A DNA stretch of 64,000 nt from Streptomyces sp. NBC_01197. Lineage in GTDB: Bacteria > Actinomycetota > Actinomycetes > Streptomycetales > Streptomycetaceae. The stretch is taken from assembly GCF_036010505.1 (NCBI RefSeq), contig NZ_CP108569.1, positions 4,692,001 through 4,756,000 on the forward strand, written 5' to 3'. The notes beneath the pieces are model-generated. The model saw only the letters and a program-made list of their open reading frames with translations, was not told where the DNA came from and searched no databases. This document shows positions 8,306-16,454 of the stretch, in pieces (positions within the stretch are counted from its first letter, which is position 1; the number at the start of each line of letters is the position of its first letter). The translations under genes and the position numbers were made by a program.

Positions 8306-8676
8306 ACCTCCAGCTCGGCCTCGATCTTCTTCAGCTGGTGACGGGCCATCGCGAGGTTCGCCCGGGACTTGTCCAGCGCCAGATAGAGGAACAGGCCGTT
8401 GTTCCCACGTCCCTTGAGCAGCCGGATCAGGTGGTACTGCCCGCCCAGGGTGATGAGGATGTCCTCGATCTCGTCCTTCATACCGAGGTGTTCCATGGTC
8501 CGCACCTTGGCACGCACCACATCCGTGTTCCCGGCCGCGGCCACGGCCAGATCGAGATCCTTGCCGCCGCCGAGCGTGCCGAGGGCCATTCCGCTGGTGT
8601 AGTCGACGAGGGCCACCCCGATGGTCCCCTCGATCGAGCTCATCGCGTCCTTCAGTGCGGTTTCGGTGTTCGCCAT
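8302..8676 (-). CDS. Roadblock/LC7-like protein (distal member)
   Basis: A 124-residue small alpha/beta protein resembling roadblock/LC7 domains, which dimerise and modulate small GTPases of the MglA/Cvn type. Visible features are IEGTIGVALVDYTSGMALGTLGGGKDLDLAVAAAGNTDVVRAKVRTMEHLG and DILITLGGQYHLIRLLKG with a final amphipathic helix. I chose ATG 8676 (MANTETALKDAM). An in-frame ATG at 8814 forms an ATGA overlap with the upstream gene and would add 46 Ser/Thr/Arg/Asp-rich residues, so the longer form cannot be excluded. It is the last gene of a four-gene minus-strand cluster. Confidence 0.7.
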   Translation of the reverse strand: MANTETALKDAMSSIEGTIGVALVDYTSGMALGTLGGGKDLDLAVAAAGNTDVVRAKVRTMEHLGMKDEIEDILITLGGQYHLIRLLKGRGNNGLFLYLALDKSRANLAMARHQLKKIEAELEV

Positions 8677-8810
8677 GGGAGGCGCACTTCCCTTCTTCTG
8701 GTTGGTGTCGGAGCGGGTGGTGTCAGTGCGGGTGGTGTCCGAGCGGCTGGTTTCCGATGCCGTACGGGTGCGGGCGGCTCCGGAGTGGGCGCCCCGAGAG
8801 GGTGTGCGGG

Positions 8811-9218
8811 TCATGGGCTCTCCGGTCGTGGGCTCTCCGGCCGGTCGAGGGCGCCGTCGACCAGTTCGCCGATCCGGGTGCTCGACCGGCGGGCCTCCAG
8901 ATGCAGCCGGCCCACGTTGGTACGCGGCTGGGCGAGCAGGGTGAGCACGGCGGACGGCCCCGCCGCGTACGTCGCCACATAGCCGTGCTCGCCGCGGACC
9001 AGCAGCTCACGGAAGGCGCCCTGGCCCGTCGTCTCGGTCAGCCGCTGCGCGACGCCGAGGGCCGCAGCGGTGAGCGCGGCGACGGACTCGCCCTCGGCCG
9101 ACGTGGTGTCCTGCGCCAGCACCAGGCCGTCGGCGCTCGCTGCGAGCGCCCCGCTGATCAGGGGCACCCGGGCTCTCAACCGCCGCAGTTCGTCCAGTAC
9201 TTCGGCCTCCGCGGACAT
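8811..9218 (-). CDS. Roadblock/LC7 domain protein
   Basis: A 135-residue roadblock/LC7 (MglB/CvnB-like) protein. The fold is seen in LRARVPLISGALAASADGLVLAQDT, AALTAAALGVAQRLTETTG, FRELLVRGEHGYVATYAAG and SAVLTLLAQPRTNVGRLHLEARR. Such proteins act as GAP or scaffold partners of Ras-like GTPases or sensor kinases. ATG 9218 has AGGAG about 6 bases upstream. A GTG at 9260 would form a GTGA overlap with the preceding gene but has no visible ribosome-binding site. The C-terminal PESPRPESP tail comes from a short DNA tandem duplication. No partner GTPase gene lies in this window. Confidence 0.8.
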   Translation of the reverse strand: MSAEAEVLDELRRLRARVPLISGALAASADGLVLAQDTTSAEGESVAALTAAALGVAQRLTETTGQGAFRELLVRGEHGYVATYAAGPSAVLTLLAQPRTNVGRLHLEARRSSTRIGELVDGALDRPESPRPESP

Positions 9219-9256
9219 CAGTTGTCTCCTCTCGGCGCGCTGCCGCAGAGCGCGGA

Positions 9257-10054
9257 TCACAGCGTGGCCTCCAATGCGTCTCGCAGCCGGCGGAGCAGGG
9301 CGACATCGGGGTCCGGTGCCATGTCGGCGACCGCGTCGGCGAACCGGGCGGGGACCGTGGGCGACTGCGGTACGGGTGCGCGCGGGGTCTCGACGGCGCC
9401 GGCGGCTGCCAGCCTGCGGACGTCGATGAGGGTATGGAAGGCCGGGCGGCCCAGTGCCCTGGCGATGCCGGGCGGGGTGCGGACCCCGTCCACCAGGTCG
9501 AGCACGGCGCGCTGGCGCGGGGTGACCGGGGCGTCGGAGCGGCTCGGGGCCCGTACCACCGGGGCGGTGTCGATGTCCGGGTACGGCCAGAGCCGGTCGA
9601 GCAGTTCCCGGCGGCGGGCGGCCTCCCGCTCCACCGTGTCGGCGGCGACCGGGTGCACGGTGCCGATCCAGTGGGCGACGCCGTAGCGGAAGCGGGTGGG
9701 GCCGCTGCTGGGGGCGAGGGCGAAGTACGCCGCGTCGTGCAGGGCGCCGAGGTGACAGATCTCCAGCTCGCCGTCCGCGACCTGGCCGCTCTCGACCAGG
9801 AACCGGCCGACCCGGCCGTGCGCCCCGGCCCGGTCCAGAGCCTGCTGCCATCCCTCGGGGCGCAGCCGTCCCGATGCGGTCAGCAGGACGTCTATCCCGG
9901 GGGCGGCCGGGCTCTCGGCGTGCACCACCTGGCCGTCGACCAGATAGAGGGTGCCGCGGTCACGCAGCAGGGCGCCGGTAGCGCGTTCGCCCGCGAGCCG
10001 GACGAGCATGGGCGAGACGCCCGGAGATCTGTTCGCGGTGGTCGCGGCGGCCAT
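9257..10054 (-). CDS. DUF4388/PATAN-like protein with C-terminal helical domain
   Basis: A 265-residue cytoplasmic protein. The first 60-70 residues match the style of DUF4388 (PATAN) domains: MLVRLAGERATGALLRDRGTLYLVDGQVVHAESP, followed by a helical module with GRFLVESGQVADGELE. The central part (RFRYGVAHWIGTVHPV) and a winged-helix-like stretch near residue 175 (TPRQRAVLDLVDGVRTPPGIARALG) suggest a DNA-binding or interaction domain. The start shares one base with the stop of the gene before it (TGATG), so the two are translationally coupled. In other bacteria PATAN domains occur in response regulators and gliding-motility signalling, but no receiver domain is present here. Confidence 0.65.
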   Translation of the reverse strand: MAAATTANRSPGVSPMLVRLAGERATGALLRDRGTLYLVDGQVVHAESPAAPGIDVLLTASGRLRPEGWQQALDRAGAHGRVGRFLVESGQVADGELEICHLGALHDAAYFALAPSSGPTRFRYGVAHWIGTVHPVAADTVEREAARRRELLDRLWPYPDIDTAPVVRAPSRSDAPVTPRQRAVLDLVDGVRTPPGIARALGRPAFHTLIDVRRLAAAGAVETPRAPVPQSPTVPARFADAVADMAPDPDVALLRRLRDALEATL

Positions 10055-10476
10055 CAGAGCACCAGTCGTCCGGCCAGGTCCCGCAGCCGTAACCGGGCGA
10101 GCGCCAGGTTGCCCTCGTCGCGGTCGAGCCAGAGATGCAGGAAGACGCTGCTGTCGAAGGTCGTCTCGACGAAGCGGAGGATGTGGTAGCCGGTGCGGTT
10201 GGTGACGATGACGTCCTCGACCGGAAGCCCCTCACGGGGGGCGGGCGTCGAGGCTTCCGGTATCTCGCCGGTGGCTGCCGGGGCCGGGGCGAACGCGGGT
10301 TGCTCGGCGGCCATCCGGGCCAGCTCCGCGGTCTCGGCCGCGGTCGCCTCGTGGTCGTCGTTCGGTGACTCGCCGATGGTGCCGAGTGCGAGCCCGCTGG
10401 TCCAGTCGACCACGGCGGCACCGAGGGAACCGGGCAGCCGCATGGCTTCCAGCAGACACTCATCGATTCCGGGCAC
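10054..10476 (-). CDS. Roadblock-like protein (first gene of the cluster)
   Basis: A 140-residue protein related to the distal 8302-8676 product. It starts with an equivalent helix-strand pattern (CLLEAMRLPGSLGAAVVDWTSGLALGTIGE) and ends with EDVIVTNRTGYHILRFVETTFDSSVFLHLWLDRDEGNLALARLRLRDL, against ALDKSRANLAMARHQLKKI in its relative. A Pro/Ala-rich insertion sits between the halves near residues 58-85. GTG 10476 is preceded by GGGAGGGGAG. Upstream is a 225-base spacer that should contain the promoter of the whole cluster. The function is unknown beyond the fold resemblance. Confidence 0.65.
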   Translation of the reverse strand: MPGIDECLLEAMRLPGSLGAAVVDWTSGLALGTIGESPNDDHEATAAETAELARMAAEQPAFAPAPAATGEIPEASTPAPREGLPVEDVIVTNRTGYHILRFVETTFDSSVFLHLWLDRDEGNLALARLRLRDLAGRLVL

Positions 10477-10701
10477 GCGGAACTCCCCTCCCAGCGTGGC
10501 GCGCGTGGCCGCGGGGGCGGCCGTGCTCCAGTGACGGCCAAGTTACGCAACGCTCAGTCCTCCGGGGGGAGTTCTGGCATTTTCCAGCGGAACATGCGCG
10601 GCGGGATTAGGGTCTGCGTTCCGACTGTTCGTGCGGCTTTGGCTGGGCCTGTGCCCGGTCCGGCTGCTGTGCCTGCGCCGTCGACCGGCGTGCGCCAGAG
10701 G

Positions 10702-12081
10702 TCAGAGCAGCGCGTCCGCGTGTGAACCGCCCGACTCGGCGACGATCTCTGCCACGCTCTGCGCGTCCCGCACCGTCGCGAACCGGACCCCGCGCGCGCC
10801 GGACGCGGTCTCGGCCGCAGCCCCCGCCGCGAACCCGTAAACGGCGGGCCTGGCAAGGCTGTTGTACGCATAATGGTGCGCGAAGTAGTACGCCCCGGTG
10901 TCCAGCACCGCGACGTAGTCGCCCTGTCCGAGCAGTGGCAGTTCCCGGCCCTCCGCCAGCAGGTCGCCCGCGAAGCAGGCGGGGCCCGCGATGTCCTGGG
11001 TGGTGGCGGGGGCCGTACTGGGGCGGCCCTCCTTGTCGTACGCGGCGATCCGCAGCGGCCATGAAGCGGGCGCGTACACCGTGCGGGTGGCCACCTGGAC
11101 CCCGGCGTGGGTGACCGCGATGGCCCGCCCGCCCGCCGACTTCGCGTACTCGACGCGGGCCAGGATCGTGCCGTGCTTGGCGAGCAGCGAGCGGCCGAAC
11201 TCGGTGACCAGGCCGTAGCGGCCGTCGAGCAGGCCGGGCGCCGTCGCCTTGAGGAGCCGTGCGTACTCGGCGTACGTGGGGGTCTCACCGTCCGACGAGA
11301 AGTTGACCGGGAGGCCGCCGCCGATGTCGATGGTGTCGATCTGCTGCCGGCCCGCCGCCGTGTTGATCTCCTCGGCCAGTTCGTGGACGGCCCGTACGCC
11401 CTCGGCCATGAGCGCCAGCGGTAGGCCCTGCGAGCCCGAGTGGGTGTGCAGCCGGTTCAGCCAGGGGCGGTCCAGGAAGGCGCGGACGACCCACGCGCGG
11501 GCGCCCTCGTCACGCAGCGCCACCCCGAACTTGGAGGTCGCGGTGGCCGTCGACAGCGCGCCGATGGAGCCGCCGCCGGTCTGCGGATTGACGCGCAGGC
11601 CCAGCGGTGAGGCCGTCGGGGCGGACCGGACGAGGGCGTCGAGCCTGGCCAGTTCCTGCGGGTTGTCGGCGTTCACGGCGATCCCGATGGCGAGCGCCTC
11701 GCGCAGTTCGGCGGCGGTCTTGGCGGGGGAGTCCAGGACGGTGCGCGCCGGGCGCACCCCCGCGGCGCGGGCCAGCGCCAGCTCGCCCGGGCTCGCGACC
11801 TCCGCGCCGATGCCCTCATGGGCGAGCAGCCGAAGGACGGGGACGAGCGGGGCCGCCTTCACGGCGAAGGCGTGCAGAACGGGCGTACCCGGCGGAGTGA
11901 CCTCCTCGAACGCGGCCCGCAGGGCGGCCGCGCTGCCGCGGATGCCGTGGATGTCCAGCAGCCCGACGACGGGACTGTCCGGCCCGGCCAGCCCGGTCGC
12001 CACCGCGGCCCGCACCGCCTGCTCACGCCGGGCGGCGGCGCCCGTATCGGAACCCGTTTCAGAACCCGTTTCAGAAGCCAT
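10702..12081 (-). CDS. PLP-dependent fold-III decarboxylase (diaminopimelate/ornithine decarboxylase family)
   Basis: Cytosolic amino-acid decarboxylase family, 459 residues. The TIM-barrel half contains the Schiff-base lysine in VLHAFAVKAAPLVPVLR, LHTHSGSQ, the phosphate-binding IDIGGGLPV and VTEFGRSL. The C-terminal beta domain has GPACFAGD, the position of the catalytic cysteine in GPxC of ornithine decarboxylases, and DTGAYYFAHHYAYN. Automatic annotation would call it LysA, but GPACFAGD and its location beside the hut operon leave the substrate open. The N-terminus has a tiny SETGSETGSDTG repeat. It is divergent from hutU and shares the symmetrical promoter/operator region, so common regulation is likely. 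Confidence 0.8.
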   Translation of the reverse strand: MASETGSETGSDTGAAARREQAVRAAVATGLAGPDSPVVGLLDIHGIRGSAAALRAAFEEVTPPGTPVLHAFAVKAAPLVPVLRLLAHEGIGAEVASPGELALARAAGVRPARTVLDSPAKTAAELREALAIGIAVNADNPQELARLDALVRSAPTASPLGLRVNPQTGGGSIGALSTATATSKFGVALRDEGARAWVVRAFLDRPWLNRLHTHSGSQGLPLALMAEGVRAVHELAEEINTAAGRQQIDTIDIGGGLPVNFSSDGETPTYAEYARLLKATAPGLLDGRYGLVTEFGRSLLAKHGTILARVEYAKSAGGRAIAVTHAGVQVATRTVYAPASWPLRIAAYDKEGRPSTAPATTQDIAGPACFAGDLLAEGRELPLLGQGDYVAVLDTGAYYFAHHYAYNSLARPAVYGFAAGAAAETASGARGVRFATVRDAQSVAEIVAESGGSHADALL

Positions 12082-12127
12082 GTGATCCAGCCAATCATCG
12101 ACCGGGGCGGGGTGGGACGCCCGACTG

Positions 12128-12169
12128 TATTGACTAGTTCTATTCAGCTCGTCAATATGTGAATAGAAC
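12128..12169. promoter_or_regulatory. Divergent hut promoter region with symmetrical operator candidate
   Basis: An AT-rich island in a GC-rich genome. GTTCTATTCA at 12137-12146 is matched by TGAATAGAAC at 12160-12169, a perfect 10-bp inverted repeat with a 13-base spacer. TATTGAC at 12128-12134 is matched by GTCAATA at 12151-12157. On each strand a TTGAC-like -35 is followed 17 bases later by a CAATAt/c hexamer, so both directions could carry a promoter overlapping the dyad. A repressor bound here would control hutU and the decarboxylase together. The binding protein is not identified. Confidence 0.6.
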
Positions 12170-12200
12170 GTGTAACAGTGTGGGATCGAGGAGGCAGACC

Positions 12201-13865
12201 ATGTCAGGACCCCGGCCGGTACGGGCCCCGCGCGGTACGGAGCTGAGCACCCTGGGATGGCAGCAGGAAGCCGCCCTGCGCATGCTCCAGAACAACCTGG
12301 ACCCGGAAGTCGCCGAGCACCCCGACAAGCTCGTCGTCTACGGCGGCACCGGCAAGGCCGCCCGCGACTGGCGCTCCTTCGACGCCATGGTGCGCACGCT
12401 GAAGACGCTCAAGCAGGACGAGACGATGCTCGTCCAGTCGGGTCGCCCCGTCGGCGTGATGCAGACCCACGAGTGGGCCCCGCGGGTGCTCATCGCCAAC
12501 TCCAACCTGGTGGGCGACTGGGCCAACTGGGAGGAGTTCCGGCGGCTCGAATCGCTCGGGCTCACCATGTACGGCCAGATGACGGCCGGCTCCTGGATCT
12601 ACATCGGGACCCAGGGCATCCTCCAGGGCACCTACGAGACCTTCGCCGCCGTCGCCGCCAAGCGCTTCAACGGCACCCTCGCCGGGACGATCACGCTCAC
12701 CGCCGGCCTCGGCGGCATGGGCGGCGCCCAGCCGCTCGCCGTGACGATGAACGACGGTGTCGCCATCTGCATCGACGTCGACCCGCGCGCCATCGACCGC
12801 CGGATCGAGCACCGCTACCTGGACGTCCGCGCGAACTCCCTTGAGCACGCGCTCCAGCTCGCCGTCGAGGCGCGCGACGCCCGCAAGCCGCTCTCCATCG
12901 GCCTCCTCGGCAACGCGGCCGAACTGCTGCCCCGGATGCTCGCCGAGGGTGCGCCGATCGACATCGTGACGGACCAGACCTCCGCCCACGACCCGCTCGC
13001 CTACCTGCCGCTCGGCATCGACTTCGACGACATGGCCGCGTACGCCGCCGAGAAGCCCGCCGACTTCACGGTCCGCGCCCGCGAGTCGATGGCCCGGCAC
13101 GTCGAGGCCATGGTCGGCTTCATGGATGCGGGGGCCGAGGTCTTCGACTACGGCAACTCCATCCGCGGTGAGGCCCAGCTCGCCGGTTACAGCAGGGCGT
13201 TCGACTTCCCCGGCTTCGTGCCCGCCTATATCCGCCCGCTCTTCTGCGAGGGCAAGGGCCCGTTCCGCTGGGCCGCTCTCTCCGGTGAGGCCGCGGACAT
13301 CCACAAGACGGACAAGGCGCTCCTGAAGCTCTTCCCCGAGAACGAGTCGCTGCACCGCTGGATCAAGATGGCCGGTGAGCGCGTCCACTTCCAGGGCCTG
13401 CCCGCCCGCATCTGCTGGCTGGGCCAGGGCGAGCGCGACAAGGCCGGCGCCCTCTTCAACGACATGGTCGCCGACGGCACCCTCGCCGCCCCGCTGGCCA
13501 TCGGCCGCGACCACCTCGACTGCGGCTCGGTCGCCTCCCCGTACCGCGAGACCGAGGCCATGCTCGACGGCTCCGACGCCATCGCCGACTGGCCGCTGCT
13601 CAACGCCATGGTCAACGTCGCCTCCGGTGCCTCGTGGGTCTCCATCCACCACGGCGGCGGGGTCGGCATGGGCCGCTCCATCCACGCCGGACAGGTCTCC
13701 GTCGCCGACGGCACCCCGCTCGCGGGCGAGAAGATCCGCCGGGTGCTCACCAATGACCCGGGCATGGGCGTCATCCGCCATGTCGACGCCGGATACGACA
13801 TCGCCGAGCGGGTCGCCGACGAGCGCGGCGTCCGCGTGCCGATGCGCGAGGGCGGTACGCAGTGA
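12201..13865 (+). CDS. hutU: Urocanate hydratase
   Basis: Cytosolic urocanase, the second step of histidine degradation: urocanate plus water to 4-imidazolone-5-propionate, with NAD+ as electrophile. The length of 554 residues is standard. Diagnostic blocks are [14 protein letters not shown], the Rossmann-like [19 protein letters not shown] with acidic IDVDP, the active-site cysteine segment [22 protein letters not shown] and [19 protein letters not shown] 12201 has GAGGAGG about 6 bases upstream; an earlier in-frame ATG at 12159 lies in the operator region. It is the first gene of a four-gene operon, and its stop overlaps the next start (GTGA). Confidence 0.96.
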   Translation: MSGPRPVRAPRGTELSTLGWQQEAALRMLQNNLDPEVAEHPDKLVVYGGTGKAARDWRSFDAMVRTLKTLKQDETMLVQSGRPVGVMQTHEWAPRVLIANSNLVGDWANWEEFRRLESLGLTMYGQMTAGSWIYIGTQGILQGTYETFAAVAAKRFNGTLAGTITLTAGLGGMGGAQPLAVTMNDGVAICIDVDPRAIDRRIEHRYLDVRANSLEHALQLAVEARDARKPLSIGLLGNAAELLPRMLAEGAPIDIVTDQTSAHDPLAYLPLGIDFDDMAAYAAEKPADFTVRARESMARHVEAMVGFMDAGAEVFDYGNSIRGEAQLAGYSRAFDFPGFVPAYIRPLFCEGKGPFRWAALSGEAADIHKTDKALLKLFPENESLHRWIKMAGERVHFQGLPARICWLGQGERDKAGALFNDMVADGTLAAPLAIGRDHLDCGSVASPYRETEAMLDGSDAIADWPLLNAMVNVASGASWVSIHHGGGVGMGRSIHAGQVSVADGTPLAGEKIRRVLTNDPGMGVIRHVDAGYDIAERVADERGVRVPMREGGTQ

Positions 13866-15082
13866 CCTCCTCGTTCCAAGAGATGTGGGCGGAGCTGCTG
13901 CCCATCGGCCGCAGCTCCGAGTCCGGCGGGTACCGCCGGTACGCCTGGACCGGTGCCGACGCCGACTGCCGCGCCTGGTTCAAGGACCAGGCCCTGGCCC
14001 GCGGTCTCACATACGAACTCGACCGCAACGGCAACCAGTGGGCCTGGCTTGGCGACCCGCTGGGCACCGACGCCGTCGTCACCGGCTCGCACCTGGACTC
14101 CGTACCGGACGGCGGCGCCTTCGACGGGCCCCTCGGGGTGGTCTCCTCCTTCGCCGCGCTCGACGAACTCCGCCGGAGGGGAGCCGAGTTCACCAGGCCG
14201 CTGGCGATCAGCAACTTCGGCGACGAGGAAGGCGCCCGCTTCGGGCTCGCCTGCGTAGGCTCCCGGCTCACCGCGGGACAGCTCACCGTCGACAAGGCCC
14301 ACCAGCTCCGTGACGGCGACGGCGTCTCGCTGCCCGACGCCATGGAGCAGGCCGGGTACGACCCCGCCACCATCGGCGCCGACCCCCAGCGGCTGGCCAG
14401 GATCGGCGCGTTCGTCGAGCTCCATGTGGAGCAGGGCCGCGCCCTCGACCTCAGCGGCGACCCGGTCGGCATCGCATCGGCGATCTGGCCGCACGGCCGC
14501 TGGCGGTACGACTTCCACGGCGAGGCCAACCACGCCGGGACGACCCGGCTGGTGGACCGCCGCGACCCGATGCTGACATACGCCGAGACTGTCCTGGCCG
14601 CCCGCCGCCAGGCGGAACTCGCCGGCGCCGTGGCCACCTTCGGCAAGGTCTCCGTCGAGCCGAACGGCGTCAACGCGATCCCCTCCCTGGTGCGCGGCTG
14701 GCTCGACTCGCGCGCCGCCGACCAGTCGACGCTGGACACGGTCATCGCCGGTATCGAGCAGGCCGCCAGGGAACGCGGCGAGCGGGACGGCGTGGACGTC
14801 CGCGTCACCCGGGAGTCCTTCACCCCCGTCGTCGAGTTCGAGCACACCCTGCGCGACGAGCTCCGCAAGATCCTCGGCGGCGACGCCACCGACGTGCCCG
14901 TTCTCGGAACGGGCGCGGGACACGACGCCGGAATCCTCTCCGCGTCCGTCCCGACCGCCATGCTGTTCGTACGCAACCCCACGGGTGTGTCGCACTCCCC
15001 GGCGGAGACCGCCGGTGAGGACGACTGCCTGGCCGGGGTGACCGCACTCGCCGATGTACTGGAGGGCCTGGCGTGCAGGTGA
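13862..15082 (+). CDS. M20-family Zn amidohydrolase (allantoate amidohydrolase-like; possible N-formylglutamate deformylase)
   Basis: Dinuclear-metal hydrolase of the M20/ArgE-AllC family, 406 residues. Metal ligands are visible in [20 protein letters not shown] (His, Asp), [11 protein letters not shown] (Glu pair), [10 protein letters not shown] (His) and [14 protein letters not shown] (His). Between them lies the dimerisation domain with the substrate-binding [12 protein letters not shown] and PNGVNAIPS. By sequence it would be named allantoate amidohydrolase. It sits inside hutU-hutF-hutI, overlapping hutU by 4 bases and hutF by 10. The pathway there makes N-formylglutamate and no HutG-type deformylase is encoded nearby, so the inference is that this enzyme hydrolyses N-formylglutamate to glutamate and formate. 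Confidence 0.82.
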   Translation: MTSSFQEMWAELLPIGRSSESGGYRRYAWTGADADCRAWFKDQALARGLTYELDRNGNQWAWLGDPLGTDAVVTGSHLDSVPDGGAFDGPLGVVSSFAALDELRRRGAEFTRPLAISNFGDEEGARFGLACVGSRLTAGQLTVDKAHQLRDGDGVSLPDAMEQAGYDPATIGADPQRLARIGAFVELHVEQGRALDLSGDPVGIASAIWPHGRWRYDFHGEANHAGTTRLVDRRDPMLTYAETVLAARRQAELAGAVATFGKVSVEPNGVNAIPSLVRGWLDSRAADQSTLDTVIAGIEQAARERGERDGVDVRVTRESFTPVVEFEHTLRDELRKILGGDATDVPVLGTGAGHDAGILSASVPTAMLFVRNPTGVSHSPAETAGEDDCLAGVTALADVLEGLACR

Positions 15083-16422
15083 CGTACTGGCTGGAACACG
15101 CCTGGCTCGACACACATGTCGAGCCAGGCGTCGTCCTGGAGACCGGCCAGGGCCGGATCACGGCCGTCCGCAAGGAGGTGCCGGCCCCGCCGCCCGGTGC
15201 GACGGCCCTGCGCGGTCTGACCATCCCGGGCCTGGCGAACGCCCACAGCCACGCCTTTCACCGCGCCCTGCGGTCCGCAGCCCAGGTCGGCTCCGGCACC
15301 TTCTGGACCTGGCGCGACGTCATGTACGGCGTGGCCGCCCGGCTGACCCCGGACACCTACCACGCGCTCGCCCGCGCGGTGTACGCCGAGATGGCGATGG
15401 CCGGGATCACCGTGGTCGGTGAATTCCACTATGTGCACCACACGCCGGGCGGCGCCCCCTACGACGATCCGAACGCGATGGGCGAGGCGCTGATCGCCGC
15501 CGCCGCCGACGCCGGCATCCGCATCACCCTCCTCGACACCGCCTACCTGGCGTCCGGGATGATCGACAAGTACCGCAGCGCGGAGCCCGAGAAGCACCAG
15601 CTGCGCTTCTCCGACGGCTCGGCGCAGAGCTGGGCCGAGCGGGCCTCCCTGCTGAAGGACCGCGATCACGCCCGGATCGGCGCGGCCGTCCACTCCGTGC
15701 GGGCGGTCCCGGCCGACCAGCTCGCCACCGTGGCCGCGTGGGCCGAGAGCCGGCAGGCCCCGCTGCACGTCCACCTCTCGGAGCAGACCGCCGAGAACGA
15801 GTCCTGCCTTGCGGCGCACGGCTGCACGCCCACCCGGCTGCTCGCCGACCACGGAGTGCTCGGGCCCCGCACCGTCGGCGTCCACAACACGCACCTCACC
15901 GACGAGGACATCAGCCTCCTCGGCTCCTCGGGGACCGGCACCTGTATGTGCCCCACCACCGAACGCGACCTCGCCGACGGCATCGGCCCCGCCGTCCGGC
16001 TCCAGCACGCGGGCAGCCCGCTCTCCCTGGGCAGCGACAGCCACGCCGTGATCGACATCCTCGAAGAGGCGCGCGCCCTGGAGCTCAACGAACGACTGCG
16101 CTCGCGCACCCGCGGCCACTGGACGGCGGCGGCCCTGCTGCGCGCGGCCACCTTGGACGGGCACGGCGCGCTCGGCTGGTCCGAGGGCGGCGTCATCGAG
16201 ACCGGCGCGCTCGCCGACCTCACGACGATCGCACTCGACACGGTCAGAACAGCGGGCCCCGTACCGCGACTCGGAGCGGAGACCGCGGTATTCGCCGGCT
16301 CCGCAGCGGACGTACGCCACACGGTCGTGGGCGGCCGCCATGTCGTACGCGACGGAGTCCACGCACTGGTCCCGGACGTCCCGCACGCGCTGGCCGAGTC
16401 GATCGCGGCGCTGCGTCCCTGA
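15073..16422 (+). CDS. hutF: Formimidoylglutamate deiminase
   Basis: Cytosolic Zn-dependent amidohydrolase-superfamily enzyme, N-formimidoyl-L-glutamate plus water to N-formyl-L-glutamate plus ammonia. It is the fourth step in organisms that go through N-formylglutamate. It has 449 residues. Metal ligands: NAHSHAFHRAL (HxH), HVHLSEQ (His), and LGSDSHAVIDILEEARALEL (Asp plus the HutF-type substrate region). FTWRDVMY-like TFWTWRDVMYG is typical of HutF. GTG 15073 overlaps the previous stop by 10 bases; GTG 15079, a GTGA overlap, is an equally good start and would remove two residues. Located between the M20 gene and hutI in one operon. Confidence 0.92.
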   Translation: MQVTYWLEHAWLDTHVEPGVVLETGQGRITAVRKEVPAPPPGATALRGLTIPGLANAHSHAFHRALRSAAQVGSGTFWTWRDVMYGVAARLTPDTYHALARAVYAEMAMAGITVVGEFHYVHHTPGGAPYDDPNAMGEALIAAAADAGIRITLLDTAYLASGMIDKYRSAEPEKHQLRFSDGSAQSWAERASLLKDRDHARIGAAVHSVRAVPADQLATVAAWAESRQAPLHVHLSEQTAENESCLAAHGCTPTRLLADHGVLGPRTVGVHNTHLTDEDISLLGSSGTGTCMCPTTERDLADGIGPAVRLQHAGSPLSLGSDSHAVIDILEEARALELNERLRSRTRGHWTAAALLRAATLDGHGALGWSEGGVIETGALADLTTIALDTVRTAGPVPRLGAETAVFAGSAADVRHTVVGGRHVVRDGVHALVPDVPHALAESIAALRP

Positions 16423-16454
16423 CCCCGTACCCGTACACGTAGGAGCACACCGCG

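Noticed and set aside
13226..16386. Very long open frames on the minus strand across the hut operon
   Set aside because: They are antisense reading frames caused by high G+C. They show no domain resemblance and conflict with well-supported hut enzymes.
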